A stretch of 14,185 nucleotides of DNA from Nitrospira sp. (GTDB lineage: Bacteria > Nitrospirota > Nitrospiria > Nitrospirales > Nitrospiraceae). Below the pieces are notes generated by a model. It was not told where the DNA came from. It did not search any database and saw nothing but the letters and a program-made list of their open reading frames with translations. Location of the stretch: contig JANYBU010000360.1 in the NCBI GenBank assembly GCA_025360665.1, positions 1 to 14,185 on the forward strand. Reading direction: 5' to 3'. A program made the translations under genes and the position numbers. Shown here piece after piece: positions 1 to 7,322 of the stretch. How positions within the stretch are numbered: position 1 is the first letter of the stretch; every line of letters begins with the position of its first letter.

Positions 1-175
1 AAAGGCTACTGCCATCTCCCGCAGTTGCGGGCGGCGCTGCAGGCCAAGAGCGGGAAGGCTGAACGCGTGGAAGGAACTCGCAGTGCACGAGGACTGCATC
101 GAGGCCGCTCCGGAATTTCAACTAAGAATGGGATTGACTCAGTCTTGGAAGTCATTGACTCGTCAGAGCAAATAA
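1..175 (+). pseudogene. 3' end of an unrecognised gene, apparently frame-shifted
   Basis: This is the end of a coding region that enters from outside the window; I do not recognise the product. The first line of sequence is 67% G+C by hand count. In the frame starting at base 1, 17 of the first 19 codons after AAA end in G or C (peptide GYCHLPQLRAALQAKSGKA). That bias then collapses. From about base 59 the frame starting at base 2 becomes the biased one (peptide LNAWKELAVHEDCIEAAPEF) and stops with TAA at 173-175. The simplest reading is a +1 shift near 50-62 in a decayed or mis-sequenced gene. The first frame also stays open to 225, but its codon use there is not convincing. It could be a transposase or nuclease tail, but nothing visible decides this. 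Confidence 0.3.
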
Positions 176-181
176 AGATGC

Positions 182-208
182 TTGACATGGATAACATAAT
201 GTTATTAA
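182..208 (+). promoter_or_regulatory. Candidate promoter with an operator-like palindrome
   Basis: A perfect -35 hexamer TTGACA lies at 182-187. A fair -10 match, TATTAA, lies at 203-208, with a 15-base spacer that is shorter than the usual 17. Between them sits a 15-base inverted repeat, ATAACATAATGTTAT (191-205), with 7-base arms that are perfectly complementary around one central base. An inverted repeat lying between the -35 and -10 is a classic place for a repressor site. It would drive the small ORFs at 225 and 321 and perhaps the phosphatase. The assignment rests on sequence pattern alone, and AT-rich DNA produces such matches by chance. Confidence 0.4.
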
Positions 209-224
209 TAGGCCAACTCATTTA

Positions 225-314
225 ATGCAAAAGCTTGTTGATTGGCCCTATTACGCCACGCTGCTGTGCTTGAAAGAAGAGGAAAAACAGGAAATCATTC
301 TTCAGAAAGGATAG
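225..314 (+). CDS. Tiny ORF, 29 residues, unknown function
   Basis: An ATG at 225 overlaps the TAA of the frame ending at 225 (TAATG) and opens a 29-codon frame ending TAG at 312-314. The peptide begins MQKLVDWPYYATLLCLKEEE: an aromatic and hydrophobic half followed by a charged stretch. No ribosome-binding site is visible before it, so it would depend on coupling to upstream translation or be a leader peptide. It ends six bases before the next ORF, whose ribosome-binding site lies inside its last codons, an arrangement that suits translational coupling. I recognise no family. It may equally be the tail of a decayed gene. Confidence 0.3.
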   Translation: MQKLVDWPYYATLLCLKEEEKQEIILQKG

Positions 315-320
315 AAGTAA

Positions 321-479
321 ATGAAAGATGCTATTCTTACTGCTCCTCAACAAATAAAAGATGATGAAAGAAAAATTCTAAGAGAGGCAGCGGTCAACAT
401 GGTTACGCTTTCGAAAAAACTAGAAAAGATATGCCCAGTTCAAGTTTCACAGCCAACCGTTCCATCCCAGAACCGGTAA
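321..479 (+). CDS. Small hypothetical protein, 52 residues
   Basis: The ATG at 321 is preceded by a good ribosome-binding site, AGAAAGGA at 304-311, with a 9-base spacer. The frame runs 52 codons to TAA at 477-479. The peptide is charged and looks helical in its first 40 residues (MKDAILTAPQQIKDDERKIL at the start), then turns Ser/Pro/Gln-rich. There is no signal peptide or membrane segment. It is in the same frame as the phosphatase that begins at 522, with only this stop and 42 bases between them. It could therefore be a separate small partner gene or, less likely, an N-terminal extension cut off by a stop. No family is recognised; the strong ribosome-binding site is the main support. Confidence 0.5.
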   Translation: MKDAILTAPQQIKDDERKILREAAVNMVTLSKKLEKICPVQVSQPTVPSQNR

Positions 480-521
480 GACAAGCGCTCCTATTGCCAT
501 ACAAGATCTGTTGACAAAGGC

Positions 522-1271
522 GTGGGCAATCAACACGAAATCTTAGCTGTCATCTTCGATTTTGACGATACGCTTGTCCCCGACTCCACAACAAAACTTA
601 TTCAAGATCATGGATTAGATCCTGAAAAGTTTTGGGGAGAGGATGTTAAAGCATTAATTGGCGCAGGCTTTGACCCCACGCATGCTTACCTCAAACTCCT
701 TCTTGATAATATCGGACCTGGCAAGCCACTCGGCGAGCTCACAAACGAGAAGCTGCGAGAATTCGGACAGAAACTAGCCCCTCTCTTCTTCCAAGGATTA
801 CAGACATTTTTTGACGATTTACAGGAGACAGTGAAACAATTTAGGGATATGGCAATTGAATTCTATATCATCTCTGGAGGATTGCAGGAGGTTATTGAAG
901 GATGCGATTTGATTCGGAATAACTTTACAGCTGTGTATGGTTGTCAACTAGCAGGAGATACAGAAGACGGAACTCTGAAATATATTAAGAAAGCGATAAC
1001 GTTTACAGAGAAAACTAGGTTCATATTTGAGATTAATAAGGGAATAGATCCTAAAGATACTAGAAGCAATCCGCTGCTAGTCAATATGGATGTCAGAGAG
1101 GATCAACGCAGGATTCCATTCAAAAATATGATTTATGCTGGGGATGGGATGACAGATATACCGTGCTTTTCCTTACTAAAGAGCTGGGCGGTTCTCCCTA
1201 TGGAGTATTTCATGCCAATCCAGAGTCAGCAAAAAAGGCTCTTCAACAACTTCTCAAAACGGACCGTGTAA
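522..1271 (+). CDS. HAD-superfamily phosphatase, N-terminal part before a frameshift
   Basis: This is a haloacid-dehalogenase-type phosphatase related to phosphoserine phosphatases, which hydrolyse small phosphate esters through an aspartyl-phosphate. Motif I is DFDDTL at residues 13-18, with Asp13 as nucleophile and Asp15 as acid/base. Motif II is the serine of YIISGG (about 115-120). A lysine before motif IV is Lys201, and motif IV is GDGMTD (207-212), which binds magnesium. A large cap region lies between motifs I and II. The frame is correct to about residue 220. A missing A in the run at 1178-1180 then puts residues 221-249 in a wrong frame (SWAVLPMEYF onward). Repaired, the protein would be about 290 residues. 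The GTG start at 522 has AAAGG only one base upstream, so the start is uncertain, but the frame has no other good start before the TAA at 477. The substrate cannot be told. Confidence 0.8.
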   Translation: MGNQHEILAVIFDFDDTLVPDSTTKLIQDHGLDPEKFWGEDVKALIGAGFDPTHAYLKLLLDNIGPGKPLGELTNEKLREFGQKLAPLFFQGLQTFFDDLQETVKQFRDMAIEFYIISGGLQEVIEGCDLIRNNFTAVYGCQLAGDTEDGTLKYIKKAITFTEKTRFIFEINKGIDPKDTRSNPLLVNMDVREDQRRIPFKNMIYAGDGMTDIPCFSLLKSWAVLPMEYFMPIQSQQKRLFNNFSKRTV

Positions 1272-1393
1272 TATCTTGCTATACGCCTAAATTCGGAAAA
1301 GATGATGATCTAGGCTTGATTTTCAGAACCCAAGTTTCTGCTCTTTGCACTCAAATCCAGCTACGACGAAAACAAGCAGAGAACCCAGCCTAA
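1178..1393 (+). pseudogene. Out-of-frame C-terminus of the HAD phosphatase
   Basis: Reading from base 1178 in the next frame gives AAA GAG CTG GGC GGT and so on: the peptide KELGGSPYGVF then runs on to a TAA at 1391-1393. It joins smoothly to the GDGMTDIPCFSLL end of the in-frame part: such phosphatases normally follow this motif with a glycine-rich turn and a Pro-x-Gly-Val segment. This shows a single-base deletion in the A run rather than a real early stop. A later ATG- or TTG-started ORF in this frame (from 1163) is only an accident of the shift. Whether the deletion is in the organism or is a read error in a homopolymer cannot be seen here. Confidence 0.7.
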
Positions 1394-1456
1394 AGTGTAA
1401 GCTCCCCTGAATCCTAGACGATATGAACATGACGACGAGTTCTTCTGACGTTGGCT

Positions 1457-3745
1457 TCATCCTTTGCCATAGTTCCCCTCTGTGTGGGTGTAGCTGAGTA
1501 CGTCATCGACCGTACGTGCCACGATGTACTCAGCGGGTGACTCGCCTACCTTCAGCGCGTTGAAGTGCGCCTTACCACATTCGATCTTGGCGCTTTCCTT
1601 GTCGCGCAAGTCGTCGGTGTAGAGACTGCTCTTGGTTTCGACGACGAAGTACAGTCGCTCGCCATCGTCAGCCTGGACGAGCACCGCCCAGTCCGGATTA
1701 TAGGGGCCAAGCGGAGTGGGTACCGTGAACCAACCTGGCAGCTTCGCGTAAACCTTGATAGCCTCGTTCTTTTCCAACTGCTCGGCGAAGGTGCGCTCGA
1801 TGTCGGACTGGTAAATTACCTGCTCGTGGACCGACTTGTTGGCGTCGATCATGGACTTGAGGTAGCCGCTTAGCTCTTCGGTCTCGAACAATTGCTGGGC
1901 GTAGTAATCATCCGCGCCGATCCGCTGGTATTTGATGCCGTCCACGATGGCCATGCGTTTGGTGCGGTTGATGGTCTCGGCGGCGAGTTCGATGAACTGC
2001 TGTGGATTGCGCTTGAAGTCATCGAGCCGACCACTTTCCACAAGGATGCGGTGGATGCTGCGGCGGGTGAGTTGGGTCTTGTCCTGAAGGTCGGTGAGGA
2101 TGTCGGGCAGTTCGATGTCGCCTTCGTCGAGGGTCACGGGGGCGGAGGTGGCTGTTTCCTTCGCGTCCACGCCGGATCGTCCGATGGCGAGGTCGGCTTT
2201 GCGCCATTGCAGGCGCGTCTTGGCGATAGGTGACGCGGCCGCAAACGCCTTAATGCAGGTAACGAGCAGCGCCTCGTTGTCGAACTGCACGCGGTAAGTG
2301 GTCTTGTGCTTGATGCGATCCCACAGCGCCATGAAGTCCGCGCCTTGAAGCACGGCCTGGTGGCTCTTCACCTGCCTGCGCTCGTCGGCGTTCTTAATTT
2401 CCAAACGCCCGGCCAGCTTACGAAGAATTTCCTTCACCTGCGGTAGCTGAGCGGAAAATGGCTCAGGTATGGTCAGCGTGCCGTCCTTGAGATTTTGGCG
2501 CAGGGTGTCCTGCACCTTGCCTTGGGCATTCACAAATCCTGCGACGCGCAAATGCTCCCAGAGCACCTTTGATTGCTCGAAGCCCAGCGGCGCGGGCTGG
2601 CCATCGACTCCGGTGGCGGTGACTCCGGCGAATTGGTGCGTCTCCACAATGCCAAAGCGGATGCCGGTTTCGTCCTCGATCTCCTTCTGAAGTTTCTCGG
2701 CGAACTGTTCGTAGCTCTCGGTCGCAATCACGGTCAGCGTGTTGATCTCGAAGCCGCGCAGGCGCTCGCCGTTCTGGTTCACGCAGAGGCGCAGACCGCG
2801 TCCGATGGTCTGACGTCGCTGCTGCTCGGAAGCCATCTCCCGCAATGCGCAGATTTGAAAGACGTTCGGATTGTCCCAACCTTCGCGTAGCGCGGAATGC
2901 GAGAAGATGAACTTCAGCGGGGTGTCGAAGCTCAGCAGCTTCTCCTTGTCGCGCATGATCAAGCTGTAGGTGTCGTCATCGGCCTGAGTGGTGCCTTTGG
3001 TGTCTTTGAACACCTCCACCGTCTTGCTGCCGACCTTCTTCTTGTCGATGGAGAAGTAGCCGTTGTGCACATCCTCAGCGGCGGTGGTCAGGTTCACTTC
3101 CTTGAAGAGGCTCTGGTAATCGGGATGCTTGGCGAGGCGGCGGTATTCTTCCTCAAAGATGCGGGCGTAGTCGCCATTCACTTTGTTGCCTTCCGCATCG
3201 TATCGCCGGTATTTCTCCACGGCATCAATGAAGAACAGACTCAGCACCTTAATCCCCTGCGGGCGTAGCCGCTTCTCCTTGTCCAGGTGTTCCTTGATGG
3301 TACGGTGGATCATCTGGCGCTGCACGGCCAGCGCGTCCACGTCGCCGTAGGCTTCACCGAGGTGGAGGTATTGCTCGCCGCCGGGATAGCGAAGCTCCAT
3401 GAACTCCTCGCCCTTCGCCACGCGGATTTCGCCCGCCCGGCAATCTGCATAGACGGCCCTCCCGCCGGCGCTCATTTCCAGATTGTTGCCATCCTGAACG
3501 GTTTCGATCTGGCGCTCTACCTTCCCAGTCTGCATCAGTTTATCGAGTTCCACCTTGGCGGTGATGACGCCCTTCTTGTTGCTCACCGACAGCAGACGTA
3601 TATACGCCTTGTTGTGCCCGCCTTCCACGGAGGCTGCCGCCACTTCGATCTGCTTCACCAGCTTGCGCTCGTAGGCGTCCACCGCATCGAGCTTGAAGAC
3701 CATGTGATGCGCTTCTTTCGGCGTCGCGGAATAGCGCAGTTGCAC
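1457..3745 (-). CDS. res: Type III restriction subunit Res, helicase motifs III-VI and endonuclease domain
   Basis: This is the C-terminal three quarters of the Res subunit, which with Mod forms the type III restriction complex: ATP-driven movement along DNA, then cutting of unmodified DNA. It opens within helicase motif III (LRYSATP). Motif V (REGWDNPNV, about residue 546 of the joined protein) and motif VI (QTIGRGLRL, about 571) follow. The C-terminus carries a PD-(D/E)xK nuclease: NPDWAVL with Asp near 944, then VVETKSS with Glu 962 and Lys 964. All these catalytic residues are present. The GTG at 3745 that opens this frame is not a true start. It lies just upstream of the frameshift, and the preceding sequence in this frame is shadow. 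The real N-terminus is the overlapping ORF at 3655-4521. Joined, the protein is about 1,021 residues, normal for Res. Confidence 0.9.
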   Translation of the reverse strand: MQLRYSATPKEAHHMVFKLDAVDAYERKLVKQIEVAAASVEGGHNKAYIRLLSVSNKKGVITAKVELDKLMQTGKVERQIETVQDGNNLEMSAGGRAVYADCRAGEIRVAKGEEFMELRYPGGEQYLHLGEAYGDVDALAVQRQMIHRTIKEHLDKEKRLRPQGIKVLSLFFIDAVEKYRRYDAEGNKVNGDYARIFEEEYRRLAKHPDYQSLFKEVNLTTAAEDVHNGYFSIDKKKVGSKTVEVFKDTKGTTQADDDTYSLIMRDKEKLLSFDTPLKFIFSHSALREGWDNPNVFQICALREMASEQQRRQTIGRGLRLCVNQNGERLRGFEINTLTVIATESYEQFAEKLQKEIEDETGIRFGIVETHQFAGVTATGVDGQPAPLGFEQSKVLWEHLRVAGFVNAQGKVQDTLRQNLKDGTLTIPEPFSAQLPQVKEILRKLAGRLEIKNADERRQVKSHQAVLQGADFMALWDRIKHKTTYRVQFDNEALLVTCIKAFAAASPIAKTRLQWRKADLAIGRSGVDAKETATSAPVTLDEGDIELPDILTDLQDKTQLTRRSIHRILVESGRLDDFKRNPQQFIELAAETINRTKRMAIVDGIKYQRIGADDYYAQQLFETEELSGYLKSMIDANKSVHEQVIYQSDIERTFAEQLEKNEAIKVYAKLPGWFTVPTPLGPYNPDWAVLVQADDGERLYFVVETKSSLYTDDLRDKESAKIECGKAHFNALKVGESPAEYIVARTVDDVLSYTHTEGNYGKG

Positions 3746-4521
3746 AGCGGATTCATCCGCTCCATGGCCTTCTTGCCCTTACCGTCGAGCCCGCCTTCCA
3801 CGCTCTGCGGCTCGTCCACGATGAGGATGGGGCGCGTCGCGCGTATCAGATCAATGGGCTTCTCCCCGCCGGTCTTCTCGCTGGGGCGATACATCACGTT
3901 CTTCGATTTCTCGCGGCGGGCGGCCTCGTCCGTTTCCTCCGTTTGTGCCTGCTGTTCGTCGCCGAATTTATTGATGGCGCCGACCGTCATTACCATGATC
4001 TGAATCTGCGGGCTGGTGGCAAAGTTGCGCACCTGGCCGAGCATCGCCGAGTCATAAATGAAGAAGTCGAAGGGCGCGCCCGCGTAGAGCCCCTTGAGAT
4101 GTTCCGCTGCGGTCTCGATGGTGTGATAGACGCCTTCCTTGATCGCCACCGACGGCACCACGATAACGAACTTGGTGAAGCCGTAGCGTTTGTTCAATTC
4201 GAAGACGGTGCGCAGGTAGACGTAGGTTTTCCCCGTGCCGGTCTCCATCTCCACGGTGAAATCCCCGGACGCGAGCGAGGGTGAAGGTGCCAGGCCGTGG
4301 CGGAGTTGGATGGCGTGAAGGTTCGACAGAAGCTCGTCGTCCAGCAGGGTCAGGCGGTTACCGATGCCGAGATCGCTTTCAAGCAACGACATTTGACCAC
4401 TGGCGGCGTCCCGCGTGACGGTGAATTCCGTCCGACAAGTCTCCTGCCCGTGGAAAAGGCCGCAGACCGCTTCGATGGCGGCACGCTGGTAATCGAGATC
4501 GGGTTCGAAGTGGAGTTTCAT
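3655..4521 (-). CDS. res: Type III restriction subunit Res, N-terminal part before a frameshift
   Basis: This is the start of Res, the superfamily 2 helicase-nuclease of a type III system. It has a Q-like segment (LDYQRAAIEAV), Walker A (METGTGKT, Lys98) and motif II as DEPQ at 236-239, the form typical of type III Res. The true frame ends at about residue 260 (MNPLC). Beyond that the ORF reads CAIPRRRKKR, which is the out-of-frame version of LRYSATPKE. One base is missing at about 3740-3741 in the codon between MNPLC and LRYSATP. The last 28 residues are therefore spurious. The ATG at 4521 lies 9 bases after the Mod stop, with a weak AAGAG-type ribosome-binding site across that stop, so Res is the last gene of the operon and is translated with Mod. 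Confidence 0.9.
   Translation of the reverse strand: MKLHFEPDLDYQRAAIEAVCGLFHGQETCRTEFTVTRDAASGQMSLLESDLGIGNRLTLLDDELLSNLHAIQLRHGLAPSPSLASGDFTVEMETGTGKTYVYLRTVFELNKRYGFTKFVIVVPSVAIKEGVYHTIETAAEHLKGLYAGAPFDFFIYDSAMLGQVRNFATSPQIQIMVMTVGAINKFGDEQQAQTEETDEAARREKSKNVMYRPSEKTGGEKPIDLIRATRPILIVDEPQSVEGGLDGKGKKAMERMNPLCNCAIPRRRKKRITWSSSSMRWTPTSASW
3740..3741 (-). other. Frameshift site in Res (one base missing)
   Basis: On the - strand the codons read AAT CCG CTG TGC, then two bases AA, then CTG CGC TAT TCC GCG ACG CCG. Both flanks are strongly Res-like (NPLC and LRYSATP), so exactly one base is lost from one codon. There is no slippery heptamer or downstream structure typical of programmed frameshifting. 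The change is either a disabling mutation or a sequence error. Confidence 0.8.
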
Positions 4522-4530
4522 AGTAATCTC

Positions 4531-6480
4531 TTACAGGCTACGCACAGTTTCGAGACCATGCTGGTGAAGGATGGCAGTGAGGTTGGTCTTGGCCACGTCG
4601 TCGGCGAAGGCGCTGTCACGGAAGACGACGGTGGTTTCTCCTGCGGGCTTCAATGCCTGGTGCCAGTCTACGAGGCCGAGGGCTAGCGGCTCAACGTCGG
4701 CCTGCGGGATGGCGGGCGAGAGACAGACGAGCAGCGAGCCGCCGCCGATGGAGTGGAGTTCATGCGCCTGTTTCTTTCCTCCGGCCACCTGCTTCCGTTC
4801 GATGGGCACGCAGAGGTTGAGGCCCAGCTTGAGCAGCAGCTCGAAGAGGATGTCCTGCTCCGTGCGGTCGGTCTTGAGGTGCTCGATGGAGGCTTCGAGG
4901 GTTTCGGCGAGCTTGTCGCGGTCTGGCTTCCACGCCCGGATGTTGCTGCTGGCGAGTTTAAAGACGCGGAAGCCGAGGTCGCCAGCGAACTGCGGGTTCT
5001 CTTCTCGAATCTTCTTCCCGGCCCGGCGCAGACGCTCTTTGGTGAGTTCGGCAATGGTGCGAGGTTTGCCGATTTTGTCGCAGTATGTTGCAGCAACTTT
5101 CTGGTCTTTGTCGTCGGGATCGAGAGGCTCAGGTAGCTGAATGAGAACGAATCGACGATTCCCACCATCGGCGGCGTTTCGAGCCATAGTAGCGTGGGCA
5201 GAAGTCCCGGAGCCTGCGAAGAAATCGAGAACCAGATCCACATGCTCCTTTTCTGTGCAAATACTCAGCATGTGATCAACGAGCCCAACGGGCTTCGGAC
5301 TGTCGAACACGACATTTCCGTCGAACAGTTCACTGAGCTGTTTCTTGGCGTGCTCATTCGCCCCCACATCCTCCGCAGACCACATTGTCGAGGGCGTTAG
5401 GCCCTGCTTCGTATCATCAATGAAACGCTTGATGCGTGGAACTCCAGCTCCATCAGCTCCAAACCAGATTCGGTTGTCAGCTATCTCTTTTCTCATCCGA
5501 TCCTCGGTGTAGCGCCAACAACATCCTGGCGGAGGATCGAGGAGCCGCCCGTCTGGGGTGCGGAGTTTGTAGAACTGCGACTTAGTGCCGTGGCCGGCTT
5601 GCGCGATTGCGGGAACCGATTGCCAATCACCCCGAGGGTCGCCATCTGGGTTCTTGTAACGAGCTCGAGCCTCATCAGTGAGTGGAAGGAGATGTCGTGA
5701 TTCGACGAAGGCATCAGCGGATCGCGCGTAGCAGAGTATGTAATCATGTTCAAACGAGAAGGCACGTCGATTCTCAGGAGTGATGCGCTTCTGCCAGATA
5801 ATAGGCACGACGAAATTCTCTTCGCCGAAGACCTCGGAGCACATTGCTCGCAAGCGCTCGACCTCACCGTCGTCGATGCTTATAAATATCGCCCCATCCT
5901 CTCGCAGTAGATTCCGAGCCAACTTGAGGCGGGGATACATCATGTTGAGCCAGTCGGTATGGAAGCGGCCAGAGGCTTCGGTGTTGGAGGAGAGTTTCTT
6001 GCCGCCATCGCCGGTCTGGCCGGTGAGTTCAAGGTAGTTTTTGATGTTGTCCTGGAAGTTGTCGGGATAGACGAAGTCCTTGCCGGTGTTGTAGGGCGGG
6101 TCGATGTAGATGAGCTTCACCTTTCCGGCGTAGGACTTCTGCAGGAGCTTGAGGACTTCGAGGTTGTCTCCCTCGATCATGAGGTTCTGCGTGGTGTCCC
6201 AATCCACGCTGTCTTCCGGGCAAGGCCGCAGCGTACCGGTGCTGGGTGTAAGGGCAAGCTGGCGGGCACGGCGTTTGCCATGCCAGTTGAGGCCGTATTT
6301 CTCCTCGGCATCGGTGACGGTCTGGTCGCCCACGAGCTGCTTGAGTACGTCCAGATTCACGGCCACGCCATCCGGCCCCTCGGTCACGAGTTCGGGGAAG
6401 AGCGCCCGGAGCGCGGCGAGGTTCTCCACTTTGATGTCGGGAGATTTTGTTTCGGGATCGGCGGCGGTGAATTTCTGCAT
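4531..6480 (-). CDS. mod: Type III DNA methyltransferase Mod (N6-adenine, beta class)
   Basis: This transfers a methyl group from S-adenosylmethionine to the N6 of an adenine in the recognition site; it protects host DNA and gives the Mod-Res complex its specificity. Counting from the ATG at 6480, the catalytic DPPY is at residues 127-130 (IYIDPPYNTGK). The cofactor motif FAGSGT comes later, near 421-426. DPPY before FxGxG is the beta-class order of type III enzymes. The stretch between them (about residues 220-400) is the target recognition domain and is visibly less GC-rich than its flanks. Length is 649 residues, normal for Mod. The ATG at 6480 is chosen because GAGGA lies just upstream. 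A GTG at 6498 would overlap the previous stop as GTGA and add six residues; it is the alternative. The recognised DNA sequence cannot be read off. Confidence 0.93.
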   Translation of the reverse strand: MQKFTAADPETKSPDIKVENLAALRALFPELVTEGPDGVAVNLDVLKQLVGDQTVTDAEEKYGLNWHGKRRARQLALTPSTGTLRPCPEDSVDWDTTQNLMIEGDNLEVLKLLQKSYAGKVKLIYIDPPYNTGKDFVYPDNFQDNIKNYLELTGQTGDGGKKLSSNTEASGRFHTDWLNMMYPRLKLARNLLREDGAIFISIDDGEVERLRAMCSEVFGEENFVVPIIWQKRITPENRRAFSFEHDYILCYARSADAFVESRHLLPLTDEARARYKNPDGDPRGDWQSVPAIAQAGHGTKSQFYKLRTPDGRLLDPPPGCCWRYTEDRMRKEIADNRIWFGADGAGVPRIKRFIDDTKQGLTPSTMWSAEDVGANEHAKKQLSELFDGNVVFDSPKPVGLVDHMLSICTEKEHVDLVLDFFAGSGTSAHATMARNAADGGNRRFVLIQLPEPLDPDDKDQKVAATYCDKIGKPRTIAELTKERLRRAGKKIREENPQFAGDLGFRVFKLASSNIRAWKPDRDKLAETLEASIEHLKTDRTEQDILFELLLKLGLNLCVPIERKQVAGGKKQAHELHSIGGGSLLVCLSPAIPQADVEPLALGLVDWHQALKPAGETTVVFRDSAFADDVAKTNLTAILHQHGLETVRSL

Positions 6481-6484
6481 CGTG

Positions 6485-6489
6485 TCCTC
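6485..6489 (-). promoter_or_regulatory. Ribosome-binding site that decides the Mod start
   Basis: On the - strand GAGGA is followed by four bases and the ATG at 6480. It is among the clearest ribosome-binding sites in the operon and favours that ATG over the upstream GTG at 6498, which has no such site. Confidence 0.55.
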
Positions 6490-6494
6490 GTTTT

Positions 6495-7253
6495 TCACAG
6501 GTTAGCGCGAACAACAGCCTGAGCCGCCTCCACGCGCTTTAGTTCCAGATTCAGTTCCACTCGCCGTGCCATCTGCTTCTCTTTCGCGGCGGTGGCACGC
6601 AGGCGGGCGATCTCCGTATCGAGCCTTGCGCATTCTTGCAGGGCGTCGCGCCGAGCCGAAGCCTGTTCGGCGTTATCCGCAATTACGAAGGCGCCGGTGA
6701 CGCGGGCAGCATGCAGTGCAAGCAGGGTGTCTATCCAGCCCTGATACAGCCCATGGAGCGATGTGCGAGGCTGCTTACCGAGCGGCAGCGCATTACGGAA
6801 GGCGGGCCCGCGTTCGCTATCGTGTGCGGCGTCCCACTCGACGGCGACGACCTCGCCATCCAGCACTGTCTTGCCCGCCTCGCTCTGCGACCAACGTTTG
6901 TGGGCAGCGGACAGGCTGAGGCATCCAGCATGATCAATGATGAGCAGCACCGGATATGGCACGGCCCGATGGACCAGTTCAATAAGGCGATTTGCCTTGG
7001 CGCTAGTACGCAGGGTCAGGCACAGGACGGCAATCTCCAGGTACTCCCGGACGTCGTCGCGGTATTCGGACACGCCGATGGTGGTAGGCTTGAGTGCAGC
7101 CAGCCAAAGTAGTTCCTCAATGCCCTGGTTTATCTGGCGCCTGTCGGCAGCCGTCGGCGAGCCACTCTCGAGCAGCAGCTTCTTGGGCACGCGCTGGTCC
7201 ACGCGGCTGCTGGTGGGCAGGTCGAGGGCGGTGAGGATGTCGGCGGCGGTCAT
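6495..7253 (-). CDS. DUF4391-family protein of a restriction-modification operon
   Basis: This 252-residue protein matches the DUF4391 family, whose biochemical function is not known to me. Such genes tend to sit beside type III Mod genes and SNF2-type helicases, as here. Family-like segments are VPKKLLLES near 22-30, INQGIEELLWLAALKP near 41-56 and RAVPYPVLLIIDH near 96-108. The last 50 residues (about 196-247) are a charged heptad-like stretch, probably a coiled coil for binding a partner. There is no nuclease, ATPase or DNA-binding motif that I can see. The stop (TGA, 6495-6497) is 14 bases before the Mod ATG, so a role as a Mod or Res partner is a fair inference. The ATG at 7253 has only a weak ribosome-binding site and follows an 84-base gap that holds a hairpin. 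Confidence 0.82.
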   Translation of the reverse strand: MTAADILTALDLPTSSRVDQRVPKKLLLESGSPTAADRRQINQGIEELLWLAALKPTTIGVSEYRDDVREYLEIAVLCLTLRTSAKANRLIELVHRAVPYPVLLIIDHAGCLSLSAAHKRWSQSEAGKTVLDGEVVAVEWDAAHDSERGPAFRNALPLGKQPRTSLHGLYQGWIDTLLALHAARVTGAFVIADNAEQASARRDALQECARLDTEIARLRATAAKEKQMARRVELNLELKRVEAAQAVVRANL

Positions 7254-7269
7254 TGTGGCTAGGTTAACC

Positions 7270-7322
7270 CCTATCCCACGTCTGCTGGAAGTGTTGTCCT
7301 CGCAGAGGTGGGCATTGATAGG
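7270..7322 (-). other. Imperfect hairpin between the nuclease-helicase gene and the DUF4391 gene
   Basis: CCTATC (7270-7275) pairs with GATAGG (7317-7322), CCAC with GTGG, and TCTG with CAGA around a loop of about 18 bases. There is one G/G mismatch and a five-base bulge. No T run follows on the - strand, so it is not a standard terminator. It could protect or attenuate the mRNA at this operon joint. A palindrome GGTTAACC (7262-7269) lies next to it. Confidence 0.35.

Noticed and set aside
25..225. A complete 66-codon gene starting at TTG 25
   Set aside because: Codon bias holds only for its first third, the frame is open to the window edge, and the neighbouring frame is better supported after base 59.
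1394..1456. Bidirectional terminator between the phosphatase and Res
   Set aside because: No strong inverted repeat and no T or A run was found in the 63-base gap.
3735..3750. Programmed ribosomal frameshift making Res
   Set aside because: There is no slippery heptamer, and the position inside a core helicase motif would be a strange place for one; single-base loss explains it fully.
3287..4003. A 238-codon + strand ORF over Res
   Set aside because: It is antisense to conserved Res sequence, including motif II and the frameshift region, and has no recognisable product.
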